Source: Nonomuraea cavernae (GTDB lineage: Bacteria; Actinomycetota; Actinomycetes; Streptosporangiales; Streptosporangiaceae). From it: a DNA stretch of 64,000 bases. Where the stretch lies: the NCBI RefSeq assembly GCF_014646355.1, contig NZ_BMNH01000002.1:124001-188000 (forward strand), written 5' to 3'. The translations under genes were made by a program, and so were the position numbers. Each line of letters begins with the position of its first letter. Position 1 is the first letter of the stretch. Positions 1-8,276 of the stretch are shown here, piece by piece. Below the pieces are notes generated by a model. The model did no database searches and was not told the DNA's origin. It saw nothing but the letters and a program-made list of their open reading frames with translations.

Positions 1-225
1 ACGGCGGCGATCGTCACGACGGACACATGGGACCTTGACGCCGGGACGGACGTGACCAGCGACATCAACGCGACCGGCCCCGGCAGCGCGTTCCGCTGGC
101 TGCACCTGACCCCGGCCATGGCGGTGGGTGACCCGCACTCCCGGGCCGTCCTGGTCGATACGACGGCCTCTGGCACGTCGGCAGCATCTCAGTTCGAGAT
201 TCGGGCTCGTCGTTCCTACCTGTGA
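1..225 (+). CDS. Phage minor tail protein, C-terminal fragment (runs off left edge)
   Basis: An open frame enters from base 1 and stops with TGA at 223-225, giving the last 74 residues of a protein that ends FEIRARRSYL. The fragment is rich in Thr, Ser, Asp and Ala with a small beta-rich look, as in the C-terminal domains of siphovirus distal or minor tail proteins. The family call rests mainly on its place directly upstream of the tail-fibre genes on the same strand. The start and most of the protein lie outside the window, so the exact role is unknown. Confidence 0.6.
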   Translation, partial: TAAIVTTDTWDLDAGTDVTSDINATGPGSAFRWLHLTPAMAVGDPHSRAVLVDTTASGTSAASQFEIRARRSYL

Positions 226-237
226 CCTTGGCGCGGT

Positions 238-1107
238 TCACCATGGTGCTGGCCAGTTCAGCCATTGGCCAAGCCCGGCATAGGCTCCCACAATCGCGAT
301 CAGAATTCCGATCCACCAACCTATAAGGGGCCACACCTTACGGTTGCTGGCACCACCGTCGCTGCTTACAAGCTCATTGACTCTGGCTGTGATATCCCCA
401 GAATCACTCATCTGGACGGTCACGGTGTTGTGATCACCCTCGATCTTGATGTCTCCAACCGCTTTCCTGAGTGCCTTGTCCGTATCGGCCGGAGTGGGGA
501 ACTCTTGGCCTGCAGAAGTGGCCTCACGAAGTTCTGCCACGAGCACAACCAGAGCCGTCCGGATCCGGTCGAGCACGCCGAGCAGCACAGGACGAGGGAT
601 CTTCCAGTAGACGGCGGCGACAACAATGTTCGGCCTTATCGAGCCGTTCTGCTGCCAGCGACCGGTGAGGAACTGCGCCAACATCTCTGAGTTGCCGAAG
701 GTAAAACGCAGTTCATCCTCGTGATCGTTGGCATGCTCTTCGAGAGTTCTGATCGGGTCAGGCAGGCGGAGCTCCTCGTCGATCCCGTCAAGCACGCCTT
801 CGGGCAGATCCCGACTGAGAAGTTGCGGGCTGACTCGTTGCGACAGACGGTTGAGACCCGCCACGTTCGTCTGGTCCATGAAGAGGGACGCTGGCACGAT
901 GCGATAGTCCGGCAGGTCCTTCTTGCCCGCGTAGCCGTTGAGCTCATGACTTGCCCAATCTCGCAGGGCGGTAGACCCTACACGGCCTCCCAGCGCGATG
1001 CATATACGCAGGGCATCCGAAAGCGGGACGCTTCGGTCCAGCGCCGCGTTTTCGATCCGGTCGAGTAGGGATGCCCCGTTCTCGGGGGTCGGGGAAGCAG
1101 TCGACAC
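238..1107 (-). CDS. AbiTii-domain abortive-infection-like protein with C-terminal membrane anchor
   Basis: A 289-residue protein. Residues from about 12 on (LLDRIENAALDRSVPLSDAL, then GSTALRDWASHELNGY) match the N-terminal pattern of the AbiTii family, named after the lactococcal phage abortive-infection protein AbiT. One hydrophobic segment near residues 259-285 suggests membrane attachment. I chose the GTG at 1107; an in-frame start at 1221 would run into the neighbouring tail gene. The gene lies antisense between two tail genes: it ends 12 bp after the tail gene ending at 225, and its start faces the tail-fibre start at 1159 across about 50 bp. Its GC content looks lower than its neighbours'. 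This fits a moron, a cargo gene expressed from the prophage that protects the lysogen from other phages. Function is inferred from the family only. Confidence 0.7.
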   Translation of the reverse strand: MSTASPTPENGASLLDRIENAALDRSVPLSDALRICIALGGRVGSTALRDWASHELNGYAGKKDLPDYRIVPASLFMDQTNVAGLNRLSQRVSPQLLSRDLPEGVLDGIDEELRLPDPIRTLEEHANDHEDELRFTFGNSEMLAQFLTGRWQQNGSIRPNIVVAAVYWKIPRPVLLGVLDRIRTALVVLVAELREATSAGQEFPTPADTDKALRKAVGDIKIEGDHNTVTVQMSDSGDITARVNELVSSDGGASNRKVWPLIGWWIGILIAIVGAYAGLGQWLNWPAPW

Positions 1108-1158
1108 CGTTCCAGTGTCCCGCGCCTGGATGGTGTCTTGCACCAGAAGTGGAGTGCC

Positions 1159-3888
1159 GTGTACGAGCTCAGGTTGGTTGCGTACGCCCCCAACGGCACC
1201 AGGTTGGGCCTGTTGCCACACCCGCTGTCAGTCGAGGTCGGGCACCCGCTGAACGACGTGCCCGCGATGACGTTGCGGTATAGCCGTCACGCCCTCGGCG
1301 CCGACTTGCTCACGCAGCCGCGCGAGGTCGCCGTGGAATGGTCGGAAGACGGGAAGACGTGGGTCGAACCGCCGGACGCGCGGTTCCTGCTGATCAGGCG
1401 CGGCACGGACGTCACCGACGAGACCGGCGTCGACACGTTCGAGCTGCCCGGCTACGGCTGGCAGCTTCGCAAGGTCGTGCTGTACGCGGGGCCCGCGCCG
1501 CTGGTCGACGGCAAGCGCGGGTTCACCTCGGCGACGCCCGGCAGCATCCTGCAGGCGTTCCTCGCTGAGGCGCAGGCGCGTGGCGCGCTGCCCGCGCTCG
1601 ACTGGACGTTCGACACGACCCACGACAGCGCTGGCCAGCCGTGGGCGAAGATCTTGACGATCTACTACCAGCCGGGCCTGGACGCGCTCACGACGCTGAT
1701 CAACCTCGCTGAGCAGTCCGTCGTCGACTTCCGGATGCAGGGCCGGACCTTGCACGTCTACAACGCGGACACCGAGTTGGCGCGCGACCTGACGACTGCA
1801 CCTCGCGTGGACCTGCTGCTCGGCCGTGACGTGCTCGACGCCCCGGACACGGGCACCCTGGAGGACGCCGCGTCCGCCGTGCTCGTCGTCGGCGACGACG
1901 GGTTCCGCCGGTCGTACTCCTCCAGCGCGGTCCTGCCGTGGGGCCGGTGGGAGAACTACATCGGACAGGGCGGCGTGAGCGACGAGGGGACCGCGTTCCT
2001 GCTCGCTGAGTCGTCGTTGCTGCGCGCCTCCAGCGAGCGGGTGCAGCACACCCGAGAGATCACGCCGACCGGGGCGCGGTGGCTGCCGTGGCGGGACTAC
2101 CAGCCGGGAGACAAGATCATCGCGCCCGCGAGCGGCGGCATCCTGGCACCGTTGCGGATCCGGCAGATCACGCTCACCAAGGACGCCAATGGTGTGATCG
2201 GCGGCAACGTGGTCTTGAACGACCGCTTCTTGGAGCAGTCGATCCGTCTCGCGCGCCGCACGGCCGGCATCGTCGGCGGGTCGACCGCGTCCGGCGGCTC
2301 CGGGGCGCAACCCGCCCCGCCGTCACCGCGTGGCCGTACGGCCGCTAAACCCTCGGGCCTGATCGTGGACCCGACCGCCTTCCTGGACGCAGCCGGGATC
2401 GCGCAGGGCCAGATCACCGCCACGTGGGGGCCCGTCCTCACGGACGTCAACGGCGAAGCGATCGACATCGACTCGTACGAGCTGTTTATGCGGTTCAACG
2501 TCGTCGGCGCGCCGTGGTTCCTCGTCGCAACCACAGAGCCGGGCGACACCACGGGGACCTACAGTCCGCTGCTCGTCGGTGAGGAGTACGCATTCAAGGT
2601 CCGGGCCACGTCGCAGGGCGTCAAGGGCGTGTTCTCCGACGAGTACGCCGTGTCCATCCCGGATGACGTCACCCCGCCGCCCGTGCCGACCACCCCTGTC
2701 CTGTCCACCCGGCTCGGCGTGATCCATGTCGCGTGGGACGGGATCGGCGTCGGACCGGCGCCGATGCCGGCCGACTTCCACCGGGTCCGGGTGTGGATGC
2801 AAGACCCGCTCGACCCTGGCGCGACCGAAGTCGGGTATCTGCAGGCGGCCGGGTCGGTCGTTGTCACCGACCAGCCGTACGGCGCGCTCCGCGAGTTCTG
2901 GCTGACCGCAGTCGACCACGCCGGTAATGAGTCGGCCCCGTCCGGGAGCGCGGTGATCGCCGCGGTGCAGCTTGTCAACGGAGACGCCGCCGACTTGTCG
3001 ATCAGTACGGGCGCCCTGATGGCGAACGCTGTCACAACCGACCGGCTTGCGGCCGGTGCTGTCGAGGCCGGGAACATCGCGGCCAACGCGGTCACGGCCG
3101 ACAAGCTGGAGGCGATCCTGGCGCTGGCCACGCGGATCGTCGCCGGGGACCCGATCGCGGCGCGGGTGGAGCTCAATGACGACGGGCTGGCCGCGTACGA
3201 CGCGGGCGGCACACAGACGGTGCTGGTCTCCTCGTCCGGCGCAGTGAGCATCGTCGGGCAGCTCGCGACCGGGCTGATCGGCAACCGGCTCGTGATCAAC
3301 CCGACCGGGGCGACACAGCCGGAGATCCGGTTTCTGCCGGGCACCGGGACGAACCCCGCGCGGATGTACGTGGACGGGTCCATGTACGCCGGTGAGGCGA
3401 CCATCGTCACCGTGTCGGGCGTGAACGGGGCGAACACCGCGCAGTGCCGGGTGATCCACGCGGCGACCGACTACCGGATCGCCATCGTCAATCCGACGAC
3501 CGGCCTCGCCGGCGGCGGCTACTTGTTCGCGAAACCGGCTGAACTCGAGGTGGGCTACAACGACGTCAGCGCGAACCTGCAGCGCTTCAAGTTCTCGGCC
3601 GCGTCGACCGAGTTCGCCGGAAAATGGTCGTTCTCAGGCAGTGAGGCCGGGCTGCTCATGCGGTCGGTGTCGCTGTCGGGCGGCGCGTCGTACGCAGTGA
3701 ACTGGACATTCACGATGGTGACGGTGCCGCGCGTGGTGTTCACGGCGGACAACCCCATCCCGGACCGGCTGGCCTTCCACATGCGGACCCCGACCACCAC
3801 GAACTTTTCGCTCCGCAGCTCGGAAAGCAGTCTGGGCGCGCCGACCGTCTTCACCGTGCAATTGAACATGTGGGCCTGGCGGATGTGA
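1159..3888 (+). CDS. Siphovirus tail fibre/spike protein with Gp37-like N-terminus and FN3 domains (copy 1)
   Basis: A 909-residue structural protein. The first ~340 residues resemble the ReqiPepy6 Gp37-like tail family (pattern LRLVAYAPNG, then GHPLNDV). Two fibronectin-type-III-like domains follow (about 410-610, with WDG and VDHAGNES-type strands), then a short A-x-x-I/L repeat stretch (ANAVTTDRL, AANAVTADKL) and a beta-rich C-terminal domain ending in a tryptophan-rich tail. It probably forms the adhesin or baseplate fibre that contacts the host surface. I chose the GTG at 1159, preceded by GTGGAG at 1149-1154; TTG at 1138 is also in frame. It is clearly paralogous to the gene at 4395-7172, with near-identity through much of the N-terminal and FN3 regions. 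Confidence 0.75.
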   Translation: MYELRLVAYAPNGTRLGLLPHPLSVEVGHPLNDVPAMTLRYSRHALGADLLTQPREVAVEWSEDGKTWVEPPDARFLLIRRGTDVTDETGVDTFELPGYGWQLRKVVLYAGPAPLVDGKRGFTSATPGSILQAFLAEAQARGALPALDWTFDTTHDSAGQPWAKILTIYYQPGLDALTTLINLAEQSVVDFRMQGRTLHVYNADTELARDLTTAPRVDLLLGRDVLDAPDTGTLEDAASAVLVVGDDGFRRSYSSSAVLPWGRWENYIGQGGVSDEGTAFLLAESSLLRASSERVQHTREITPTGARWLPWRDYQPGDKIIAPASGGILAPLRIRQITLTKDANGVIGGNVVLNDRFLEQSIRLARRTAGIVGGSTASGGSGAQPAPPSPRGRTAAKPSGLIVDPTAFLDAAGIAQGQITATWGPVLTDVNGEAIDIDSYELFMRFNVVGAPWFLVATTEPGDTTGTYSPLLVGEEYAFKVRATSQGVKGVFSDEYAVSIPDDVTPPPVPTTPVLSTRLGVIHVAWDGIGVGPAPMPADFHRVRVWMQDPLDPGATEVGYLQAAGSVVVTDQPYGALREFWLTAVDHAGNESAPSGSAVIAAVQLVNGDAADLSISTGALMANAVTTDRLAAGAVEAGNIAANAVTADKLEAILALATRIVAGDPIAARVELNDDGLAAYDAGGTQTVLVSSSGAVSIVGQLATGLIGNRLVINPTGATQPEIRFLPGTGTNPARMYVDGSMYAGEATIVTVSGVNGANTAQCRVIHAATDYRIAIVNPTTGLAGGGYLFAKPAELEVGYNDVSANLQRFKFSAASTEFAGKWSFSGSEAGLLMRSVSLSGGASYAVNWTFTMVTVPRVVFTADNPIPDRLAFHMRTPTTTNFSLRSSESSLGAPTVFTVQLNMWAWRM

Positions 3889-3897
3889 GGAGAAGCG

Positions 3898-4398
3898 ATG
3901 CCGGTTGAGCAGTGGCGGATCACTGAGGTCCGAGAGGTGATCAGTCCCGGTGAGGACGCTTGGCTGATCACGTACGAGCCGGTCGACGGTGACCCGGACG
4001 CGGGATTCGTCTCGTACGTGCCGAAAGAAGCTGTCGAGGTGCGGGCTGCGGAGTACGGCCTGACCAGCGCGGATGAGGCGCTGGATGTGATCCTGCATGC
4101 GCCGCTGCTCGCGCACGCGCACGCGGCCGGGGAACTGGACATGCCGTCCCCGGCACTGGTCGACGTCGCCACCGCTCGCGCGCAGGTGGCCGAGCAACTG
4201 GCCACCTGCAAGGCCAAGTACGGAGTCGTCACCACGGCGGCAGCCGGGACCGGCCGCGCGGCCACGACGGCTGATCCGTTGCAGGTCATCCGAGATCGGA
4301 CGCGGATCGACCCCGTCAGGAGCGCGACGATCCGCATGGAGATGGACCGATACCGGCTCGCCCACGAGGCCGACACGGAGAACGGAGGTGGCCGGTGA
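3898..4398 (+). CDS. Small tail-associated accessory protein (copy 1)
   Basis: A 166-residue protein starting 9 bp after the first tail-fibre gene, behind a good GTGAGGAG ribosome-binding site. It overlaps the next tail-fibre start by 4 bp, so the three genes are translationally coupled. Its middle (VRAAEYGLTSADEALDVILH) resembles the middle of the protein at 7239-7913 (RCAEYGIDPDDMTTLLDIVLH), so both small genes belong to one family. Position directly after a fibre gene suggests a fibre chaperone or baseplate attachment factor, but no known domain is recognised. Confidence 0.6.
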   Translation: MPVEQWRITEVREVISPGEDAWLITYEPVDGDPDAGFVSYVPKEAVEVRAAEYGLTSADEALDVILHAPLLAHAHAAGELDMPSPALVDVATARAQVAEQLATCKAKYGVVTTAAAGTGRAATTADPLQVIRDRTRIDPVRSATIRMEMDRYRLAHEADTENGGGR

Positions 4399-7172
4399 GC
4401 GTGATCCTGCCCGCTGATCTGCCCCGATACGGGCTGCGGCTGGTGGCGTACGCGCCGAACGGGCCGCGTCTGGGCCTGCTGCCGTTCCCGCTGTCGTTCG
4501 AGGTCGGGCACCCGCTGAACGATGTGTCGTCGCTGCGAGTGGACTACACGTCGTACGCGACCGGGGAGGATCTGCTCGCGCAGCCGTGCGAGATTGCGGT
4601 GGAGTACGCGGCGGGCGGCGACTGGGTCGAGCCGGACGGCGGCCGGTTCCTGCGGATCAAGCGTGGTTCCGACGTCACCGACCAGGCCGGGAAGCGGAGC
4701 TACACCTGCCCCGGCTACGCCTGGGCCTTCAAGAAGGCCGTGCTGTACCCGACTACCGGGATGGTCGATGGGAAACGCCAGTTCAACGCGGTGCCGGTGG
4801 GTGCGGTGCTGCGGACCCTCATCGATGAGGCGAAGGGTCGTGGCGCGCTGGCGGGCATGACCGCCGGGTTCAGCAGCAGCATCGACAGTAGCGGCCAGGC
4901 GTGGGCGGCCACCCTAACTCTCGCGTTAGAGCCTGGCGTCGACCTGCTGACGCTGCTGCTCAACCTTTCTGATCAGGGCGTCATCGACTGGCGGATGCGC
5001 GGCCGCGAGCTGCAGGTGTTCAACGAGGGCAGCGTGATGGCCGTGGATCGGTCGTCGGGCCCGGCGCTGGTCGACCTGCGGCTCGGCCGGGACGTCGACC
5101 AGGCCCCGGATGACGCCACGCTGGAGGATGTGTCTACCGCAATCCTTATTGCTGGCGAGAACGGGTTCACGCAGGAGGTCACCAACCCCTCGGCGGCAGC
5201 TCCGTGGGGCCGCTGGGAGACCTATCAGCAGCAGGGCGGGGTGTCTGACTCGGGGACGGCTACCGCGCTGGGGCAGGCCGCTCTGGGCCGCGCGGCGGGG
5301 GAGCGGGTGCAGATCACTCGGGCGGTGACGTTCGGCGCTGCACGGTGGCTGCCGTGGGTCGACTACGCGCCGGGGGATCAGGTGCGCGCGCCCGGCGACC
5401 AGGGCGTGATGCAGGGCCTCCGGGTCCGGCAGATCACGTTGTCTCGGAGCGGCGACGGCAGGCTCAGCGGCAACCTGGTGCTGAATGATCGGTTCTTGGA
5501 GGACGACATCAAGCTTGCCCGCAGGAGCGCGGGCATTCTCGCGGGCGGGGTGTCGTCGGGCGGTTCGGGGGCGACGCCGGCCCCGGACTCCAGCGGCCGT
5601 GTCCCGGCCGCGCCGCCGGGCCTGATTGTGGAACCGGTCGCGTATCTGGACGCGGCCGGTTACGCGCAGGGCCTCGCGGTGGTGACGTGGGGTCCGGTGA
5701 TCGTGGACGTCAACGGGGTCGCGCTCGACATCGACGGCTACGAGGTTTACGCCAGGCCGAACGCTGAGGGTGAGCTGTGGTACCTGGTGGCGCAGACCGC
5801 GTCCGGTGACGTGTCGGCGGATGTGTCTCCGCTGCTCGTCAACGAGGAGTACGCCTTCAAGGTACGAGGTGTCGGCAATGACGGCACGAAGGGCGTGTTC
5901 TGCGACCCGGTTGCTGTCGTTGTCCCGGACGACGCGACTCCTCCTCCGGTGCCGTCGGCCCCGACGCTGACGACTCGGCTCGGCGTGATCCATGTCGCGT
6001 GGGACGGCCGAGGCGCTGGCGGCGCGACGATGCCGGTGGACTTCGAGCGGGTCCGCGTGTGGATGCAGGATCCGCTCGCTCCTGGCGCGGCTGAGGTCGG
6101 GTATCTGACGGCGGCCGGTGTGGTGGTGATCCCGGATCAGCCGTACGGGCAGGCCCGCGAGGTGTGGCTGACCGCGATCGACCGGTCGGGTAACGAGTCG
6201 GCTGCCACTCCGTCCGGGGTGATCGCCACGGTGCCGCTGGTGGACACGGATTTGATTGGCGAGGTCATCGACGGTGCCGAGCACATCATCACGGGGTCGA
6301 TCCCTGCTGAGGCGAAGATCGTCGCCGGGTCGATCACCGCAGGCCTGATCCAGGCCCTCGCCATCCAGGCCGGGCACATCCAGGCGAACGCGATCGAGGC
6401 CGACAAGATCCAGGCCGGGGCGATCCAGGCCGGGCACATCTCGGCGAACGCGATCGAGGCCGACAAGATCGCCGCGAACGCGATCACCGCAGTGAAGATC
6501 GCCGCTGATGCGATTACCGGCAAGACGATCACCGGTGGCGTTGTCCGCAGCTCGGTGACCGGGCAGCGGTTCGTGCTCGACTCCTCCACTCTGGACCTGC
6601 GCTTCTACCCGGCAGGGAACACCAACTACAGCCGCTTCTACGCCGTCGATGGGCTGTATCCAGGCGAGACCACCACGTTCATCACCTCCGGCACCAACCA
6701 GTCCGCCAGCGCGCGGGCCGAGTTCCAGGTCGCCGCCGGCCTGATCCGGCTGCGGATCCGGAACGCGTCCGGATCCGGCGCCAACGGCGGAGTCCTCGAC
6801 ATCGCCGAGGGGTACGGCCGCTACGGATACTCCGATGGCATCTCCTCGACGGAGACGTACATCCACACGAACAGCACCGGCAGGTTTTACCTGCGAGGGC
6901 GGGTGTGGGACACCAACACGGCGGACTCCTACGACGCGGTGCACGCGGGCAGCGGCGTGGTCCCGCCGGACACCGGGGGAGCGACCGTCCACTACGGCCC
7001 GACGATGGCCTCCAACATGGGGCCGGTCGCGACGGTCCGCGACGGTGCGGAGAACCCGAACTTCTACTGGTGCCTCGACCTGTCCAACCAGACCGACTTC
7101 TCCTTCGGCTGGTCGGCGGGCGGCGGCGTGTTTTCCGGCAAAGCCTTCTACTGGTGGTCACACCGCCACTAA
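4395..7172 (+). CDS. Siphovirus tail fibre/spike protein with Gp37-like N-terminus, FN3 domains and AIxA repeat stalk (copy 2)
   Basis: A 925-residue paralogue of the protein at 1159-3888. Layout: Gp37-like domain (about 1-350), two FN3-like domains (about 410-620), an expanded repeat stalk at about 630-720 in which isoleucine recurs every five residues (units such as AIQAGHIQAN, AIEADKIQAG), and a C-terminal beta-rich domain unlike that of copy 1. The GTG start at 4395 overlaps the previous stop and follows GGAGGTGG. The different C-terminus suggests a second receptor specificity (inference). Such five-residue-period stalks are common in trimeric phage fibres. Confidence 0.75.
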   Translation: MSVILPADLPRYGLRLVAYAPNGPRLGLLPFPLSFEVGHPLNDVSSLRVDYTSYATGEDLLAQPCEIAVEYAAGGDWVEPDGGRFLRIKRGSDVTDQAGKRSYTCPGYAWAFKKAVLYPTTGMVDGKRQFNAVPVGAVLRTLIDEAKGRGALAGMTAGFSSSIDSSGQAWAATLTLALEPGVDLLTLLLNLSDQGVIDWRMRGRELQVFNEGSVMAVDRSSGPALVDLRLGRDVDQAPDDATLEDVSTAILIAGENGFTQEVTNPSAAAPWGRWETYQQQGGVSDSGTATALGQAALGRAAGERVQITRAVTFGAARWLPWVDYAPGDQVRAPGDQGVMQGLRVRQITLSRSGDGRLSGNLVLNDRFLEDDIKLARRSAGILAGGVSSGGSGATPAPDSSGRVPAAPPGLIVEPVAYLDAAGYAQGLAVVTWGPVIVDVNGVALDIDGYEVYARPNAEGELWYLVAQTASGDVSADVSPLLVNEEYAFKVRGVGNDGTKGVFCDPVAVVVPDDATPPPVPSAPTLTTRLGVIHVAWDGRGAGGATMPVDFERVRVWMQDPLAPGAAEVGYLTAAGVVVIPDQPYGQAREVWLTAIDRSGNESAATPSGVIATVPLVDTDLIGEVIDGAEHIITGSIPAEAKIVAGSITAGLIQALAIQAGHIQANAIEADKIQAGAIQAGHISANAIEADKIAANAITAVKIAADAITGKTITGGVVRSSVTGQRFVLDSSTLDLRFYPAGNTNYSRFYAVDGLYPGETTTFITSGTNQSASARAEFQVAAGLIRLRIRNASGSGANGGVLDIAEGYGRYGYSDGISSTETYIHTNSTGRFYLRGRVWDTNTADSYDAVHAGSGVVPPDTGGATVHYGPTMASNMGPVATVRDGAENPNFYWCLDLSNQTDFSFGWSAGGGVFSGKAFYWWSHRH
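6361..6480. repeat. Tandem 60-bp near-perfect direct repeat in the fibre stalk
   Basis: Bases 6361-6420 and 6421-6480 are the same 60-bp unit with only a few differences near the ends. Each encodes two ten-residue stalk units (pattern IQAGHIxANAIEADKI). The near-identity at DNA level points to recent slippage or recombination changing stalk length. Confidence 0.85.
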
Positions 7173-7183
7173 CGATCATCACC

Positions 7184-7213
7184 AAGCCGGTAAGGGCAAG
7201 CACTTACCGGCTT
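7184..7213 (+). terminator. Hairpin between tail fibre 2 and the next gene
   Basis: Perfect 11-bp arms AAGCCGGTAAG (7184-7194) and CTTACCGGCTT (7203-7213) enclose an 8-nt loop and are followed by CCTTTAT. It looks like an intrinsic or partial terminator inside the late operon, 25 bp before the next start, and may lower expression of the downstream lysis genes. Confidence 0.6.
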
Positions 7214-7238
7214 CCTTTATGCCTGAGGGGGTGCCTGC

Positions 7239-7913
7239 GTGGCCGAAATCTGGACCATCTGGGACGCAGAGCTGGGCTACTCGACGACCAGCCTGCTGCA
7301 GGCCGGCGGCGAGCAGCCCGACCAGCGTCCGAGCCACGACGGCGCTGAGCCGATGTGGGGGATCAGCCGGGTGCGGCCGGACGGCGTGCCGCACATGCAC
7401 ATCATCCCGCACAGCACGTTCGAGTGGCGGTGCGCCGAGTATGGGATCGACCCCGACGACATGACGACGCTGCTCGACATCGTCCTGCATGAGCCGTGGA
7501 TCCCATCACCGGACGACGCGCTGGCCCGGCTGAATCCCGTAGTGGCCGCGCAGCTGGAAGCCACGCACGGATTGCCCACATGCTGGACGCCCGGCGTGCC
7601 CGACAGCGAACGGCTTGCCGCGCACCGTGCGCGGATCGACGCGGTCAAGCAGCACCGGGTACAGATGCTGCCCGAGAACCAGCGGTTCCGGCAGGGCGTG
7701 CTTGACTACGTCGGCCTGCAAGTGACCGCGCCACAGGATCCGCTGGCGCCGGTCAAAACCGGCGCCCGGCTGGACCCCGCCCGGGTGCAGGCGCGTCGCC
7801 TGGCGGTGGAATGGTACCGCAACAACCGGGCCGCGCCGGCCACGCCGACGTATGAGGTCAAGCCGCCGGCAACCTGGATGGGTCGCAAGCCGTGGACGGT
7901 GGCTGGTGGATGA
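7239..7913 (+). CDS. Tail-associated accessory protein (copy 2)
   Basis: A 224-residue protein with a GTG start behind GAGGGGG. Residues about 65-90 (WRCAEYGIDPDDMTTLLDIV) resemble the core of the 166-residue protein at 3898-4398, so each tail-fibre gene is followed by a member of this family. The C-terminal half is longer and basic (residues 125-224) with no recognised domain. A fibre-assembly or attachment role is inferred from context. Its end overlaps the next start by 8 bp. Confidence 0.6.
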   Translation: MAEIWTIWDAELGYSTTSLLQAGGEQPDQRPSHDGAEPMWGISRVRPDGVPHMHIIPHSTFEWRCAEYGIDPDDMTTLLDIVLHEPWIPSPDDALARLNPVVAAQLEATHGLPTCWTPGVPDSERLAAHRARIDAVKQHRVQMLPENQRFRQGVLDYVGLQVTAPQDPLAPVKTGARLDPARVQARRLAVEWYRNNRAAPATPTYEVKPPATWMGRKPWTVAGG

Positions 7914-8241
7914 GATCCCGAACCTGGCGCTGGCGCTGGCGGAGCTGCGCGGCGCGGTTGATCTGGGGTTCGAGCGGACCAACGGCAGCACGGCGTTGAT
8001 TCTGCAGCGCCTCGATCAGGTCGACGACCGGCACGCCGAGCTGGTCAAGCGCGTCGAGCAGGACCGCGCGTCGGCCGACCTTCGGTACGTCGCGTTGGAA
8101 GCCCGCCTGGACATGGTGGAGCGGGAGGCCGTGACGCGCTCGCAGTTCACCGAGCGGACACGGCAGATCATCGCCGTGGTGACGGTCCTGGTCGCCGTGG
8201 CGGGCACGGTTATCGCGCTGATCCAGCTCACCCAAAGGTGA
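7906..8241 (+). CDS. Holin-like protein: coiled coil plus one C-terminal membrane segment
   Basis: A 111-residue protein. Residues about 5-75 form a heptad-rich helical region with many Leu, Glu and Arg (ELVKRVEQDR, ALEARLDMVERE); residues about 84-105 form one hydrophobic segment (IIAVVTVLVAVAGTVIAL). This layout matches XhlA/haemolysin-type phage proteins that act with holins. The GTG at 7906 overlaps the previous stop. The gene sits just before the endolysin, in a typical lysis cassette. The name is structural inference. Confidence 0.6.
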   Translation: MDEIPNLALALAELRGAVDLGFERTNGSTALILQRLDQVDDRHAELVKRVEQDRASADLRYVALEARLDMVEREAVTRSQFTERTRQIIAVVTVLVAVAGTVIALIQLTQR

Positions 8242-8276
8242 TCAGCCAGGAGACATCAACAAGAAGGGTGGTACCC

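Noticed and set aside
6361..6480. CRISPR-like repeats
   Set aside because: Repeats are contiguous, in frame and encode a fibre stalk; there are no spacers.
4926..6992. Long open frame on the - strand (688 codons) opposite tail fibre 2
   Set aside because: Arg/Gly/His/Pro-rich composition typical of the antisense of GC-rich genes; the + strand frame has real domains and a ribosome-binding site.
7184..7213. Phage attachment site
   Set aside because: The 11-bp inverted arms followed by CCTTTAT inside a late operon fit a terminator hairpin better; no direct-repeat partner was seen.
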